Shown: piece after piece, positions 25,759 to 34,021 of the stretch
How positions within the stretch are numbered: the stretch's first letter is position 1
Layout of the letters: each line of letters opens with the position of its first letter
DNA from: JACOMS01 sp964352785
GTDB taxonomy: Bacteria; Pseudomonadota; Alphaproteobacteria; Caulobacterales; Maricaulaceae
DNA length: 64,000 bases
NCBI GenBank assembly: GCA_964352785.1
Contig: CAYGTI010000011.1
Span: forward strand, 1-64,000
Reading direction: 5' to 3'
The notes under the pieces: model-generated
The model's database searches: none
What the model was told of the DNA's origin: nothing
What the model saw: the letters and a program-made list of their open reading frames with translations, nothing else
Translations under genes and position numbers: made by a program

Positions 25759-26568
25759 CTAAAGCCTATCGGCCTCTTGCAAGGCTTTGAGGACAATCTT
25801 CCAAACTTTGGCGTTCAAACCGAGGCCTATATGCGAGACATTCACTTCGTGGTGGGTAACCTTGGGGCTGCGGTCATCAAACGCGGCGCGCCAGCCGACA
25901 ACACCGTCGCGCTTGCTGTAAACTGCTGTTATGGGCTGGGTGATTGGGCGGTCAAAACGTTTGTCGATTTCTTCCTCGACCCAATCAAGATCAACATTTT
26001 GCGCGCGAAACAAGGGCGCAACAGAGGTATATTTCGGCCCGCCAAACACAGGTGCGCCCATGGTGACAACACTGTGGACGCAACCGGGCAGGTCACGCGC
26101 GACTTCGCGGGCAATATATCCGCCAAGACTCCAGCCCACCAGATGCAGCTTTTCACCTTTTTCTTTGGAGACGGCCTGAACACGCTCCGCGACTTTGTCG
26201 CAAAGCGCGGGGACATCCCCCTCGCCATTATGCTCGCGGGTGCGGTCAATCTCCCAGCGGTCTGAAAGCTCCTCTAATGAGTCGATCAATCCGCGCCCGC
26301 CTGTATTGACGTCCAGCCCCCAGCCCAAAGTTTCAAACCCGTGACGGGATAAATAATAACCGAGTGGCGACATGGACACGCTGTGCGCGCCAAAACCCGG
26401 AAATAGCATCACGGGATATTGATGTTGGGGCACTGACCCTTTGCGCGGTGCACGCAACAGCGCGCCGGGCATACCGATCATATCCGTTGCGGCAAACATC
26501 TCGCGCGCGAAATTAAGTCCGGACGGCGCTTTACGGGCGATTTTGTTTTCAGCTTTTATAATGGGCAC
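25759..26568 (-). CDS. Alpha/beta hydrolase (lipase/esterase-like)
   Basis: A 269-residue protein. PVMLFPGFGAHSVSMSPLGYYL supplies the oxyanion-side HG-like turn, LVGWSLGGYIAREVA (Ser near residue 147) is the nucleophile elbow, and VNVSHIGLG near residue 250 provides the catalytic His. It resembles PGAP1/lipase-like membrane-associated esterases, but the substrate is unknown. No signal peptide is present. The 137 bases upstream contain a spaced inverted repeat (26669-26694). Confidence 0.82.
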   Translation of the reverse strand: MPIIKAENKIARKAPSGLNFAREMFAATDMIGMPGALLRAPRKGSVPQHQYPVMLFPGFGAHSVSMSPLGYYLSRHGFETLGWGLDVNTGGRGLIDSLEELSDRWEIDRTREHNGEGDVPALCDKVAERVQAVSKEKGEKLHLVGWSLGGYIAREVARDLPGCVHSVVTMGAPVFGGPKYTSVAPLFRAQNVDLDWVEEEIDKRFDRPITQPITAVYSKRDGVVGWRAAFDDRSPKVTHHEVNVSHIGLGLNAKVWKIVLKALQEADRL

Positions 26569-26668
26569 ATAGCCTCCTTTGAGCTTTGACAGCCTTTAAG
26601 TCCTGAATAGCGCAATTCCCGTTAAATCATAATCAGACATTAGGCCTTATTTACCTATTTTCTGAGGC

Positions 26669-26694
26669 TTTCCTGAATACGATTAAACAGGAAA
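26669..26694. promoter_or_regulatory. Spaced inverted repeat before the hydrolase gene
   Basis: TTTCCTG and CAGGAAA are separated by 12 bases, about 100 bases before the hydrolase start. The inner part (26673-26688) is nearly identical to 59910-59925. It could be an operator or a weak hairpin after the upstream thioesterase. Confidence 0.3.
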
Positions 26695-26705
26695 TGCACC
26701 AGAAC

Positions 26706-27497
26706 CTAGACAAATATAGCCACAGATTGCATGCCTTCAGCAACCAAGTCACCCTGGCGGTTCCAAAACCGCATGATTTGGCTTGAATACCCATCCTGCG
26801 CGGCGCTCAGTTTGGTTTCAACATGCCACCACCCGTCATCTGTTTCGGGGTCTTTGAGGATATTCATCTGCCAATTGATCGAACTTACAGGCCCAAACCG
26901 GGTAAATGTCGGCAAAGCCGCAGGAGGAAGCACATCGGCAAGCGCTATAAAAGCTGAGGCGCTCTCGCGCGAGTCTTCATCCTGATGCCGTGACCATGCC
27001 CGTATATATCCGTCCTTTGCGCCGCTCATTGGCCTGTGGCCCGCAATGAGCCTTGTCTCAAAGCGCAAGAAAAACACAGGCACCATGGCTTCGGCTTGCG
27101 GCGGCGTAAACAGCTCGCAATCCTGCGGCGCGGGCGCTTGGGGTGCGGGAAGAGTCGTCATTAAATCCAACTCACGCGCGGCGGCGAATATAAATATGGC
27201 CGTTGCCGACACATTATCCTCGCACAACACATCGACTTTTACGGACGTGACATTTCGGCCTTGGCGTAAAATCACCGGTTTAAACATAGGCTCACCCGTA
27301 ACAGGGCCAACAAATGTCATTTGCATGGAGCGAAGTGCCGGTAAATTCGGAAATACCTTTAAGGCTGCGGCAAGCGCCAAGCCTGTTGTCAGCCCGCCGT
27401 AAGCCGTGCGGCCCTGCTTCCAGTTCTCCGGCACATGACCCTTAAAGCCAGACCCGCTAGGCTCAAGCGTCTCTGCTAGTGTTTTAAATCCAGTCAT
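26706..27497 (-). CDS. Acyl-CoA thioesterase family protein (double hot-dog, TesB-like)
   Basis: A 263-residue protein with two hot-dog halves. The first half reads WKQGRTAYGGLTTGLALAAALKVFPNLPALRSMQMTFVGPVTGEP, typical of TesB-like thioesterases; the second runs from about residue 150 and ends GDLVAEGMQSVAIFV. The expected reaction is hydrolysis of acyl-CoA. I chose ATG 27497 because AAGGA sits 7 bases upstream; an in-frame ATG at 27503 is too close to it. It may be the first gene of a short transcript with the hydrolase downstream. Confidence 0.82.
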   Translation of the reverse strand: MTGFKTLAETLEPSGSGFKGHVPENWKQGRTAYGGLTTGLALAAALKVFPNLPALRSMQMTFVGPVTGEPMFKPVILRQGRNVTSVKVDVLCEDNVSATAIFIFAAARELDLMTTLPAPQAPAPQDCELFTPPQAEAMVPVFFLRFETRLIAGHRPMSGAKDGYIRAWSRHQDEDSRESASAFIALADVLPPAALPTFTRFGPVSSINWQMNILKDPETDDGWWHVETKLSAAQDGYSSQIMRFWNRQGDLVAEGMQSVAIFV

Positions 27498-27699
27498 ACA
27501 CATGTCCTTCTGCTGGTAAGGCATAGGGGTTTTACGGTTTTAAGGCGTTTACAGATGTCATGGCCGCCCACAAATGGAAAATAAACCCAAAACTGCACAT
27601 ACGGCATGCACCTCTGAAGGTTGGGTTTTTGCGCTATGACTTGAAGGTTAAGCCAAAGCCCTGCAAGATAAGACGAAACATGTGTGAGGTGTTAACATT

Positions 27700-28431
27700 A
27701 TGACTGACGGCGTGGCGCTTATCATTGGCGCAGGGGATGACACAGGTTTGGCGATAGGGCGCGCCTTTGCAACCGAAAATTATCACGTGATTTTAGTGCG
27801 GCGTCCCGCCCGGAAAGATAAACTTGAAGCTGCCGCAGCGGGCTTGCGTGCCCAAGGCCTTAAAGCCACAGCACGGCCTTGTGATGCCCGCGATGAACAA
27901 GCTATGGCAGACCTTATCACAGAGATAGAAGCCACAATTGGCCCGGTAGAGGTCGCTGTATTTAACATTGGCGCGAATGTGAATTTTGGTATCACGGAGA
28001 CGACGCCTCGCGTTTACCGAAAAGTGTGGGAGATGGCGGCCTATGCCGGATTTCTCATGGCCCACAATGTCTCACCGTACATGATAAAGCGCGGGCGGGG
28101 TACGATAATCTTTACCGGCGCGACTGCCTCCTTGCGCGGTGGTGATGGCTACAGCGCCTTTGCAGGAGCAAAACATGCCTTGCGCGCTTTGGCTCAATCC
28201 TGCGCGCGCGAGCTCGGACCTAAAAACATCCATGTCGCCCATACGGTTATTGATGGTATGATTGACAGTACTTTTATTCGTGAAAACATTTCTTCTGTGG
28301 ACACACTTCGGCGTGAAGATGCCATTTTATCACCGGATGACATCGCTGCGAACTATGTGTACTTACACAACCAACCCCGGAATGCGTGGACATTTGAACT
28401 TGACCTACGCCCTTACAAAGAAACGTGGTAG
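27700..28431 (+). CDS. Short-chain dehydrogenase/reductase-like protein, atypical active site
   Basis: A 243-residue SDR-fold protein. The nucleotide-binding turn GAGDDTGLAIG (10-20), an NIGAN segment (NAG-like) and FTGATASLRGG (Ser region) are present. In the place of Tyr-x-x-x-Lys it has Phe154-Ala-Gly-Ala-Lys158; a Tyr lies at 151 instead. As I recall, this FAxAKHALRALAQSxARE version is shared by a group of proteobacterial relatives, so it is a family trait and the reductase activity is doubtful. It is followed 11 bases on by the HCCA isomerase-like gene, suggesting joint action in degrading a ring or acyl compound. Confidence 0.82.
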   Translation: MTDGVALIIGAGDDTGLAIGRAFATENYHVILVRRPARKDKLEAAAAGLRAQGLKATARPCDARDEQAMADLITEIEATIGPVEVAVFNIGANVNFGITETTPRVYRKVWEMAAYAGFLMAHNVSPYMIKRGRGTIIFTGATASLRGGDGYSAFAGAKHALRALAQSCARELGPKNIHVAHTVIDGMIDSTFIRENISSVDTLRREDAILSPDDIAANYVYLHNQPRNAWTFELDLRPYKETW

Positions 28432-28442
28432 GAGCACCCTTT

Positions 28443-29060
28443 ATGAGCATGAACCGACAAATTCTCGACCTCTTTTATGATTTTGGCAGCCCCAATGCTT
28501 ATTTCGCACGTGAAGCCCTCAAAGACGTCTCGAAGCGCACAAACCTTATGGTTATTGAGCATCCTGTTTTAATTGGCGGGATATTCAAACTCACCAACAA
28601 TCAACCCCCTTGGATGGCTCACGCGGGCTGCGCGCCGAAAATGGCTTATATGAAGCTGGAAATTCAGCGCTTCATAGAAGCCCATAAACTTGTCAACTTT
28701 CGCTTCAATAGCGCGTTTCCCGTAAATACTCTGTTGGCCATGCGCTGCGCCGTCGCCGCCCAAAAGGCCGGAGTCCACGACCGCTTTGTTGATCCTGTCT
28801 TTACGGCCATATGGGAAAACAACAAAGACATCAGCCAACCGGGTGTTTTGACCGAAACCCTCAATAAGGCCGGGCTCGACGGAGACGGCTTGGTGGCAGC
28901 CGCCCAAACTTCGGATATAAAACAAAGCCTGATAGATGCCACCCAAACGGCCGTTGATCGCGGCGCATTTGGTCTCCCAACGTTCTTTTTGGGTGATGAT
29001 ATGTATTTCGGCAAAGACAGGGTCGCCGCAGTTGAACAAAGACTCAGACCGAAACGATAA
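28443..29060 (+). CDS. 2-hydroxychromene-2-carboxylate isomerase / DsbA-like (kappa GST) protein
   Basis: A 205-residue thioredoxin-fold protein of the kappa-class GST/HCCA isomerase family. FYDFGSPNAYFA near the N-terminus holds the Ser that replaces the Cys of DsbA, and RGAFGLPTFFLGDDMYFGKDR is the typical C-terminal cis-Pro segment. Such enzymes use glutathione to isomerise chromene carboxylates in naphthalene breakdown, but many chromosomal copies have unknown substrates. ATG 28443 with GGAG eight bases upstream is favoured. It forms a two-gene operon with the SDR-like gene. Confidence 0.85.
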   Translation: MSMNRQILDLFYDFGSPNAYFAREALKDVSKRTNLMVIEHPVLIGGIFKLTNNQPPWMAHAGCAPKMAYMKLEIQRFIEAHKLVNFRFNSAFPVNTLLAMRCAVAAQKAGVHDRFVDPVFTAIWENNKDISQPGVLTETLNKAGLDGDGLVAAAQTSDIKQSLIDATQTAVDRGAFGLPTFFLGDDMYFGKDRVAAVEQRLRPKR

Positions 29061-29183
29061 AAGCCGTCTAATGGCAGTAAAAAAGAATTTTTTCTGCTTT
29101 ATAAACCCGTTTTACCCTGCAAAATCGACTGTTTAAGGTTTTTAATCCTCGCTTGTAAAACATGCGCTATAATAGAAATCCAA

Positions 29184-29199
29184 TGTTTCACGTGAAACA
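29184..29199. promoter_or_regulatory. parS site 1
   Basis: TGTTTCACGTGAAACA is a perfect 16-bp match to the bacterial chromosomal parS consensus bound by ParB. parA and parB lie 2.7 and 3.5 kb downstream. Confidence 0.96.
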
Positions 29200-29270
29200 C
29201 ATTAAGTATCAATAGGTTAGAGACCTCGTCCTCAAAATAGCACCTTCGTCGATTTTCGCGTAAGTGTGAT

Positions 29271-29286
29271 TGTTTCACGTGAAACA
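29271..29286. promoter_or_regulatory. parS site 2
   Basis: A second identical perfect palindrome, TGTTTCACGTGAAACA, about 100 bases before the mnmG start. Two clustered sites should load ParB CTP clamps efficiently. Confidence 0.96.
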
Positions 29287-29387
29287 CCAATCTTTTCAAT
29301 ACCTTATGTTTCTTCCGGTTCATATGTCCGGTTTTAGTCGACATTCTCCACGGCCCGCCTTAAAAGCGCCTCGAAATGGAGTGAGTT

Positions 29388-31250
29388 ATGTCCAGTCACT
29401 GGGATGTCATTATTATCGGGGGGGGTCACGCTGGTTGCGAAGCCGCTGCCGCTGCCGCAAGGGTTGGTGCTAAAACGCTGCTTTTGACACATAGGCTTGA
29501 AACAATCGGCGAAATGTCCTGTAATCCAGCAATTGGCGGCTTGGGTAAGGGGCACTTAGTTCGTGAGATAGATGCCCTTGGCGGTGTTATGGCCGAGGTC
29601 ACCGATGCTTCTGGCATTCAGTTCCGGCTATTGAACCGTTCGAAAGGCCCCGCTGTCCGGGGTCCTCGCACTCAAAGTGATCGCGGGCTTTATAAATCAG
29701 TCATGCAAAATACATTATGCACGTCTGAAAATCTAACAATTGAAGCCCAAGCCGTCGAAGATCTTATCGTCAAAAACAGCCGGGTCGCAGGCGTTGTGAC
29801 TGCTGACGGCAGAGATTGGATGACTTCACGTGTTGTTTTGACAACAGGAACCTTCCTGAAAGGCGTCATACATATTGGACATGAACGCACGCCCGCTGGA
29901 CGACACGGTGAAGCCCCCGCGATAGGGTTGTCAGACAGGCTTTATGGATTAGGCTTTGATATGGGCCGCCTCAAAACCGGAACGCCTGCCCGGATCGCCA
30001 AATCGAGCATCGACTGGGACGCTCTGGAACAACAACCCGCAGATAGTGAACCCGTCCCATTTTCGTTCTTGACTGATAAAATCACAGTACCACAAGTCAC
30101 GTGCGCCATAACGCACACAAATCAAGCCACGCACGACGTCATTTCAAGCAATATAGACCAATCTGCGGTTTATGGTGGTGGTATTTCGGGGCGGGGACCG
30201 CGCTATTGTCCCTCAATCGAAGACAAGGTTGTCCGCTTCGCAGATCGTGGCCGACACCAGATATTTTTAGAGCCTGAAGGACTTCCTGGTAGTGAGAACG
30301 GCGATACTGTCTATCCTAACGGGATTTCGACCTCACTGCCTGTAGGTGTGCAAGACAAATTCCTGCGCACCATCACTGGGCTTGAAAACGTTAAGGTCAA
30401 ACGGTTTGGTTACGCGATTGAGTATGATTACGTCGATCCGCGCGAATTGCTCGGCACGCTTGAAACCCGGCGCCTACCCGGGCTATATCTGGCAGGGCAA
30501 ATTAACGGCACCACAGGATATGAAGAAGCGGCAGCCCAAGGCTTGATGGCCGGGCTTAATGCGGCTTTAGCAGCGAGCGGCTCCGACCCGTTCATTCTTG
30601 ACCGCTCCCAAGCCTATATCGGCGTCATGATTGATGATTTGATTACCAAGGGCGTGACAGAGCCTTACCGTATGTTTACATCCCGCGCAGAATATAGGCT
30701 TCTGCTGCGGGCGGACAATGCAGATCAACGCCTGACCCCGCTTGGAGAGAAAATTGGAGCCGTCAAAGGACTCCGATCCAAGGTTTTCGCAGATAAGCTC
30801 GAGACCTTAAAAAAGGCGGATGCATTAGCGGCAACATTGTCCGCGACGCCAAACGTGCTCGCCAAACATGGCTTGAAAGTCAGCACGGACGGGGTTCGCC
30901 GAAGCGTTACCGACCTCCTCGCCTATCCGGATATCTCTTTTGATGATCTCATCACCGTCTGGCCGGACCTCAGCTCTTTGCCAAACTTTGCCCGCGAGCA
31001 CCTGGAAACCGAAGCCCTGTATAGCGGTTATATTGAGCGCCAAGCCAGAGACATCGCTGCCTTTCAGCGCGATGAGGGCCTCAGAGTTCCGGCAAACATC
31101 GATTACGCAGGAATTGGCGGTATCTCGAACGAAGTGCGCGACAAGCTCAAAACCGTGCAACCGGCCACGCTCGGCCAAGCCGCACGTATAGAAGGCGTGA
31201 CCCCGGGCGCACTGACAGCTTTGCTCGCTTACATTAAAAAGGCCGGATAG
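29388..31250 (+). CDS. mnmG: tRNA uridine-5-carboxymethylaminomethyl modification enzyme MnmG
   Basis: A 620-residue FAD-dependent enzyme that with MnmE installs the cmnm5 group on wobble U34 of tRNAs. The Rossmann FAD motif IIIGGGHAGCEAAAAAARVG is at residues 8-27, CNPAIGGLGKGHLVREIDALGG follows, and GRGPRYCPSIEDKV and FTSRAEYRLLLRADNADQRL are clear family signatures. The length matches MnmG/GidA. It heads the conserved block mnmG-rsmG-parA-parB and overlaps rsmG by one base. Confidence 0.97.
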   Translation: MSSHWDVIIIGGGHAGCEAAAAAARVGAKTLLLTHRLETIGEMSCNPAIGGLGKGHLVREIDALGGVMAEVTDASGIQFRLLNRSKGPAVRGPRTQSDRGLYKSVMQNTLCTSENLTIEAQAVEDLIVKNSRVAGVVTADGRDWMTSRVVLTTGTFLKGVIHIGHERTPAGRHGEAPAIGLSDRLYGLGFDMGRLKTGTPARIAKSSIDWDALEQQPADSEPVPFSFLTDKITVPQVTCAITHTNQATHDVISSNIDQSAVYGGGISGRGPRYCPSIEDKVVRFADRGRHQIFLEPEGLPGSENGDTVYPNGISTSLPVGVQDKFLRTITGLENVKVKRFGYAIEYDYVDPRELLGTLETRRLPGLYLAGQINGTTGYEEAAAQGLMAGLNAALAASGSDPFILDRSQAYIGVMIDDLITKGVTEPYRMFTSRAEYRLLLRADNADQRLTPLGEKIGAVKGLRSKVFADKLETLKKADALAATLSATPNVLAKHGLKVSTDGVRRSVTDLLAYPDISFDDLITVWPDLSSLPNFAREHLETEALYSGYIERQARDIAAFQRDEGLRVPANIDYAGIGGISNEVRDKLKTVQPATLGQAARIEGVTPGALTALLAYIKKAG

Positions 31251-31879
31251 TGGCTTACAGCAAAAGCCAATTTTCGCGCGAGCCTAGCGTAACTGATAGC
31301 GTCTTGGCAGACTTTGAAGTTTGGCATGCTCTGCTACAAAAATGGAATACAAAAATTAACCTCGTGTCGAAAGCAGCGCTCAATGAGTTTTGGCAGAGAC
31401 ATGCCCTAGATAGCTGGCAAGTCACCGCGCATGTCCCCGAAAACACGGCTTCAATTCTTGATCTCGGGTCAGGCGGCGGTTTTCCCGGCCTTGCGCTGGC
31501 CATCGCAGCAAAACAGAACCAACAAGACCAACGCATTACCCTTGTCGAATCAGCCGGTAAGAAAGCGAACTTCCTTCGTACGGTCATTCGCGAATTAAGC
31601 CTTCCCGCAACAGTGATTTCAGAGCGCGTGGAAAAACTACCGCCCAAAACCTATAATGTCATCTCCGCACGTGCGTTTGCCCCCCTGCCAGAACTACTGA
31701 CATATGCTGCGCCGTTCTGGGGGGAAAACACAACAGGGTTGTTCCTTAAAGGGCAAAGCGCTACTGCAGAAATTACAGCCGCCCAGCAAAAGTGGCAGTT
31801 TAAGCACGGCCTCATCCCCAGCCAAACAGATCAAGACGCCAGTCTCGTGATTCTCACAGATTTAACATCAAGTCATTGA
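31250..31879 (+). CDS. rsmG: 16S rRNA (guanine527-N7)-methyltransferase RsmG
   Basis: A 209-residue SAM-dependent methyltransferase acting on G527 of 16S rRNA. The segment WNTKINLVSKAALNEFWQRHALDSWQ and the SAM loop ILDLGSGGGFPGLALAI are diagnostic. It starts with GTG whose G is the last base of the mnmG stop codon (TAGTG), implying coupled translation. The parA start is 18 bases after its stop. Confidence 0.95.
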   Translation: MAYSKSQFSREPSVTDSVLADFEVWHALLQKWNTKINLVSKAALNEFWQRHALDSWQVTAHVPENTASILDLGSGGGFPGLALAIAAKQNQQDQRITLVESAGKKANFLRTVIRELSLPATVISERVEKLPPKTYNVISARAFAPLPELLTYAAPFWGENTTGLFLKGQSATAEITAAQQKWQFKHGLIPSQTDQDASLVILTDLTSSH

Positions 31880-31896
31880 TATTTAAGGATAACCAC

Positions 31897-32691
31897 ATGA
31901 CATATTCAGCGCGAATCATTGCTGTCGTCAACCAGAAAGGCGGCGTCGGAAAAACCACGACGACTATCAATATAGGGGCCGCTTTAACGCTGCGCGGCAA
32001 GAAAGTTTTGATCATAGATTTAGACCCTCAAGGTAATGCTTCCACAGGATTGGGCCTTCATAAACGCGAGCGCGGCACAACACTTTATGAAGTTCTGATC
32101 GATGGGGCTGATGTGCAGGAATCCGTGCACGACACCAGCGTTCCGGGTTTGCACCTCATTCCATCGCATATTGATTTGTCCGCGGCCGAAATGGAAATCG
32201 GCACACAGTCAGGGCGTAACACCCGGCTCAGAGACGCGCTAACGCCGCTGCAAACCTCTTACGACTATATCCTGATTGATTGCCCGCCCGCGCTCGGACT
32301 TCTGACGGTCAACGCCCTCGCCACATCGCATTCTGTGATGGTCCCTTTGCAATGCGAATTTTTTGCTCTCGAGGGCCTATCCCAACTTTTAAAAACCGTT
32401 GAAATGGCCAAAGGCTCTATCAATCCCGGCCTTGTCATCGAAGGGGTGATGCTGACCATGTATGATGTACGCAATCGCCTCTCCGCGCAGGTTGCCGCCG
32501 ATGTGCGCAAACATCTCGGCCGCGCCGTGTTTCAAAATATGATCCCGCGAAATGTCCGCATCGCCGAAGCCCCGTCCTTTGGTAAACCTGTCATGATGTA
32601 TGATCCCAGCAGCTCTGGGGCCAAAGCCTACACCGCTCTGGCGGACGAGCTGCTCGCGCGCCATACAAAGAAGGCCGCCGCCGCCACATAA
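31897..32691 (+). CDS. parA: Chromosome partitioning ATPase ParA
   Basis: A 264-residue Walker-type ATPase that drives movement of the ParB-parS complex over the nucleoid. The deviant Walker A motif VNQKGGVGKTTTTINIGAAL is near residues 11-30, with IDLDPQGNASTGLG and LIDCPPALGLLTVNAL downstream. No N-terminal DNA-binding extension is present, as in chromosomal ParA/Soj. ATG 31897 follows AAGGA; an in-frame TTG further up would add seven residues. In Caulobacter-type cells ParA and ParB are essential for origin segregation. Confidence 0.96.
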   Translation: MTYSARIIAVVNQKGGVGKTTTTINIGAALTLRGKKVLIIDLDPQGNASTGLGLHKRERGTTLYEVLIDGADVQESVHDTSVPGLHLIPSHIDLSAAEMEIGTQSGRNTRLRDALTPLQTSYDYILIDCPPALGLLTVNALATSHSVMVPLQCEFFALEGLSQLLKTVEMAKGSINPGLVIEGVMLTMYDVRNRLSAQVAADVRKHLGRAVFQNMIPRNVRIAEAPSFGKPVMMYDPSSSGAKAYTALADELLARHTKKAAAAT

Positions 32692-32735
32692 ACATCCACA
32701 GCCTTGCCAAAACACAAAAAACAAAGGAGCCCCTC

Positions 32736-33947
32736 GTGGCCAAAACACCTTCCCCCCAAAAAAAACAAACATCAAAAAAACCAAGCCCTAAAAAAACTAC
32801 CGCCAAACGCGGCTTAGGACGGGGCCTCTCCGCCCTCATGGAAGATGTCAGCATGGAGGCCTTTGTCTCTGATGATGTGGTTATCATTGATGACATTATG
32901 GACAGTCCCGACCCGATGGAAGATGCCTCTGATCACGCCGCTGGACAGACAAATATAGAAACCAAAGATATGGCTGCGCCTGAAACTAAGAGCAGATTTA
33001 AAGACCTGCCGGACGAATACCGCATGAGCGATGCCGAACGGGAAAAGTACGCCGAGGAAGACGCGGCCTTTACAGCAAACCTGCATGCGCAAGTCCCCAA
33101 AAGTCCGGGCTTACCCCGCACCAAAGCCCCGGCTGCGGACTATAATCTGAAAGGCGGCGTGACATTTGTTGAAATGGGTCAGCTCGAGCGAAACCCCGAA
33201 CAACCACGACGTAATTTTGACATGGAGCTCTTGCGCGAGCTATCAAACTCCATCCGCGAAAAAGGTATCTTGCAGCCTATTTTGGTGCGCCCGCTACCTG
33301 AGACAAAGCGCAACAAACCTGCTTTTCAGATCGTTGCGGGTGAGCGCCGCTGGCAAGCCGCCATGATGGCCGAAATAGAGACTATGCCTGTTTTCGTGCG
33401 CGAGATCACAGATCAAGAAGCTCTCGAAATCGGAGTGATCGAAAATGTTCAGCGCGCCGAGCTGAACCCGATGGAAGAGGCGATGGCCTACAAAGCTCTG
33501 ATCAACCAATTTGGCCGCACCCAAGACGATGTGGCAGGCGCGGTCGGGAAAAGCCGCTCTTATATTGCCAATATGATGCGCCTGTTGACCCTACCCGAAA
33601 AAGTCCAAAACTATCTTGCCCACGGCCAGATCACAACAGGACACGCCCGCGCCATCATCGCCGCGCCGGACCCCACCGAAATGGCGGACACGATTGTCGA
33701 CAAACAGCTCTCCGTCCGCGACGCAGAAGATTGGGCCCGCAAGCTTAAAAGCACTCTGACCGCCTCTCCTAAAATGGACACCAAAGTCAAAGCCGCCGAT
33801 GAAAAACGGCTCGAAGCCAGCCTTATGGACGCGCTCGGCCTCACGGTCGACCTGCGCCACAAAGGCCCCGGCGGGGAACTCCGGATTAAATATAAAACCA
33901 GCGATCAACTCGATGATGTCATGGCGCGGCTTAAGGGGCGGGGGTAA
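32736..33947 (+). CDS. parB: Chromosome partitioning protein ParB, with long N-terminal linker
   Basis: A 403-residue CTP-dependent clamp that loads at parS. The Lys-rich N-terminus ends in the ParA-interacting motif RGLGRGLSALM (25-35). The core starts near residue 138 (GVTFVEMGQLERNPEQPRRNF), with the CTP/ParB motif GERRWQAA near 203, the HTH GRTQDDVAGAVGKSRSYIANMMRLL, and a C-terminal dimer domain (GGELRIKYKTSDQLDDV). Between the two parts lies an acidic, probably disordered insert of about 100 residues, making the protein roughly 100 residues longer than Caulobacter ParB (about 300). It starts with GTG after GGAG, 44 bases after parA. Confidence 0.95.
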   Translation: MAKTPSPQKKQTSKKPSPKKTTAKRGLGRGLSALMEDVSMEAFVSDDVVIIDDIMDSPDPMEDASDHAAGQTNIETKDMAAPETKSRFKDLPDEYRMSDAEREKYAEEDAAFTANLHAQVPKSPGLPRTKAPAADYNLKGGVTFVEMGQLERNPEQPRRNFDMELLRELSNSIREKGILQPILVRPLPETKRNKPAFQIVAGERRWQAAMMAEIETMPVFVREITDQEALEIGVIENVQRAELNPMEEAMAYKALINQFGRTQDDVAGAVGKSRSYIANMMRLLTLPEKVQNYLAHGQITTGHARAIIAAPDPTEMADTIVDKQLSVRDAEDWARKLKSTLTASPKMDTKVKAADEKRLEASLMDALGLTVDLRHKGPGGELRIKYKTSDQLDDVMARLKGRG

Positions 33948-34021
33948 GGTAAAGTTACTCTATAGGACTTGGGGTGTGAAAGAGTTATGCCTAAAATATA
34001 ACTCAGGAATTATGGTTTTTC

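Larger units (their letters stand above)
29061..29387. other. Centromere-like intergenic region with two parS sites
   Basis: This 327-base AT-rich gap has no credible gene. It contains two perfect parS palindromes 72 bases apart (centre of one to centre of the next about 87 bases) and must also hold the mnmG promoter; the mnmG Shine-Dalgarno GGAGTGAG lies at its right end. Confidence 0.85.
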
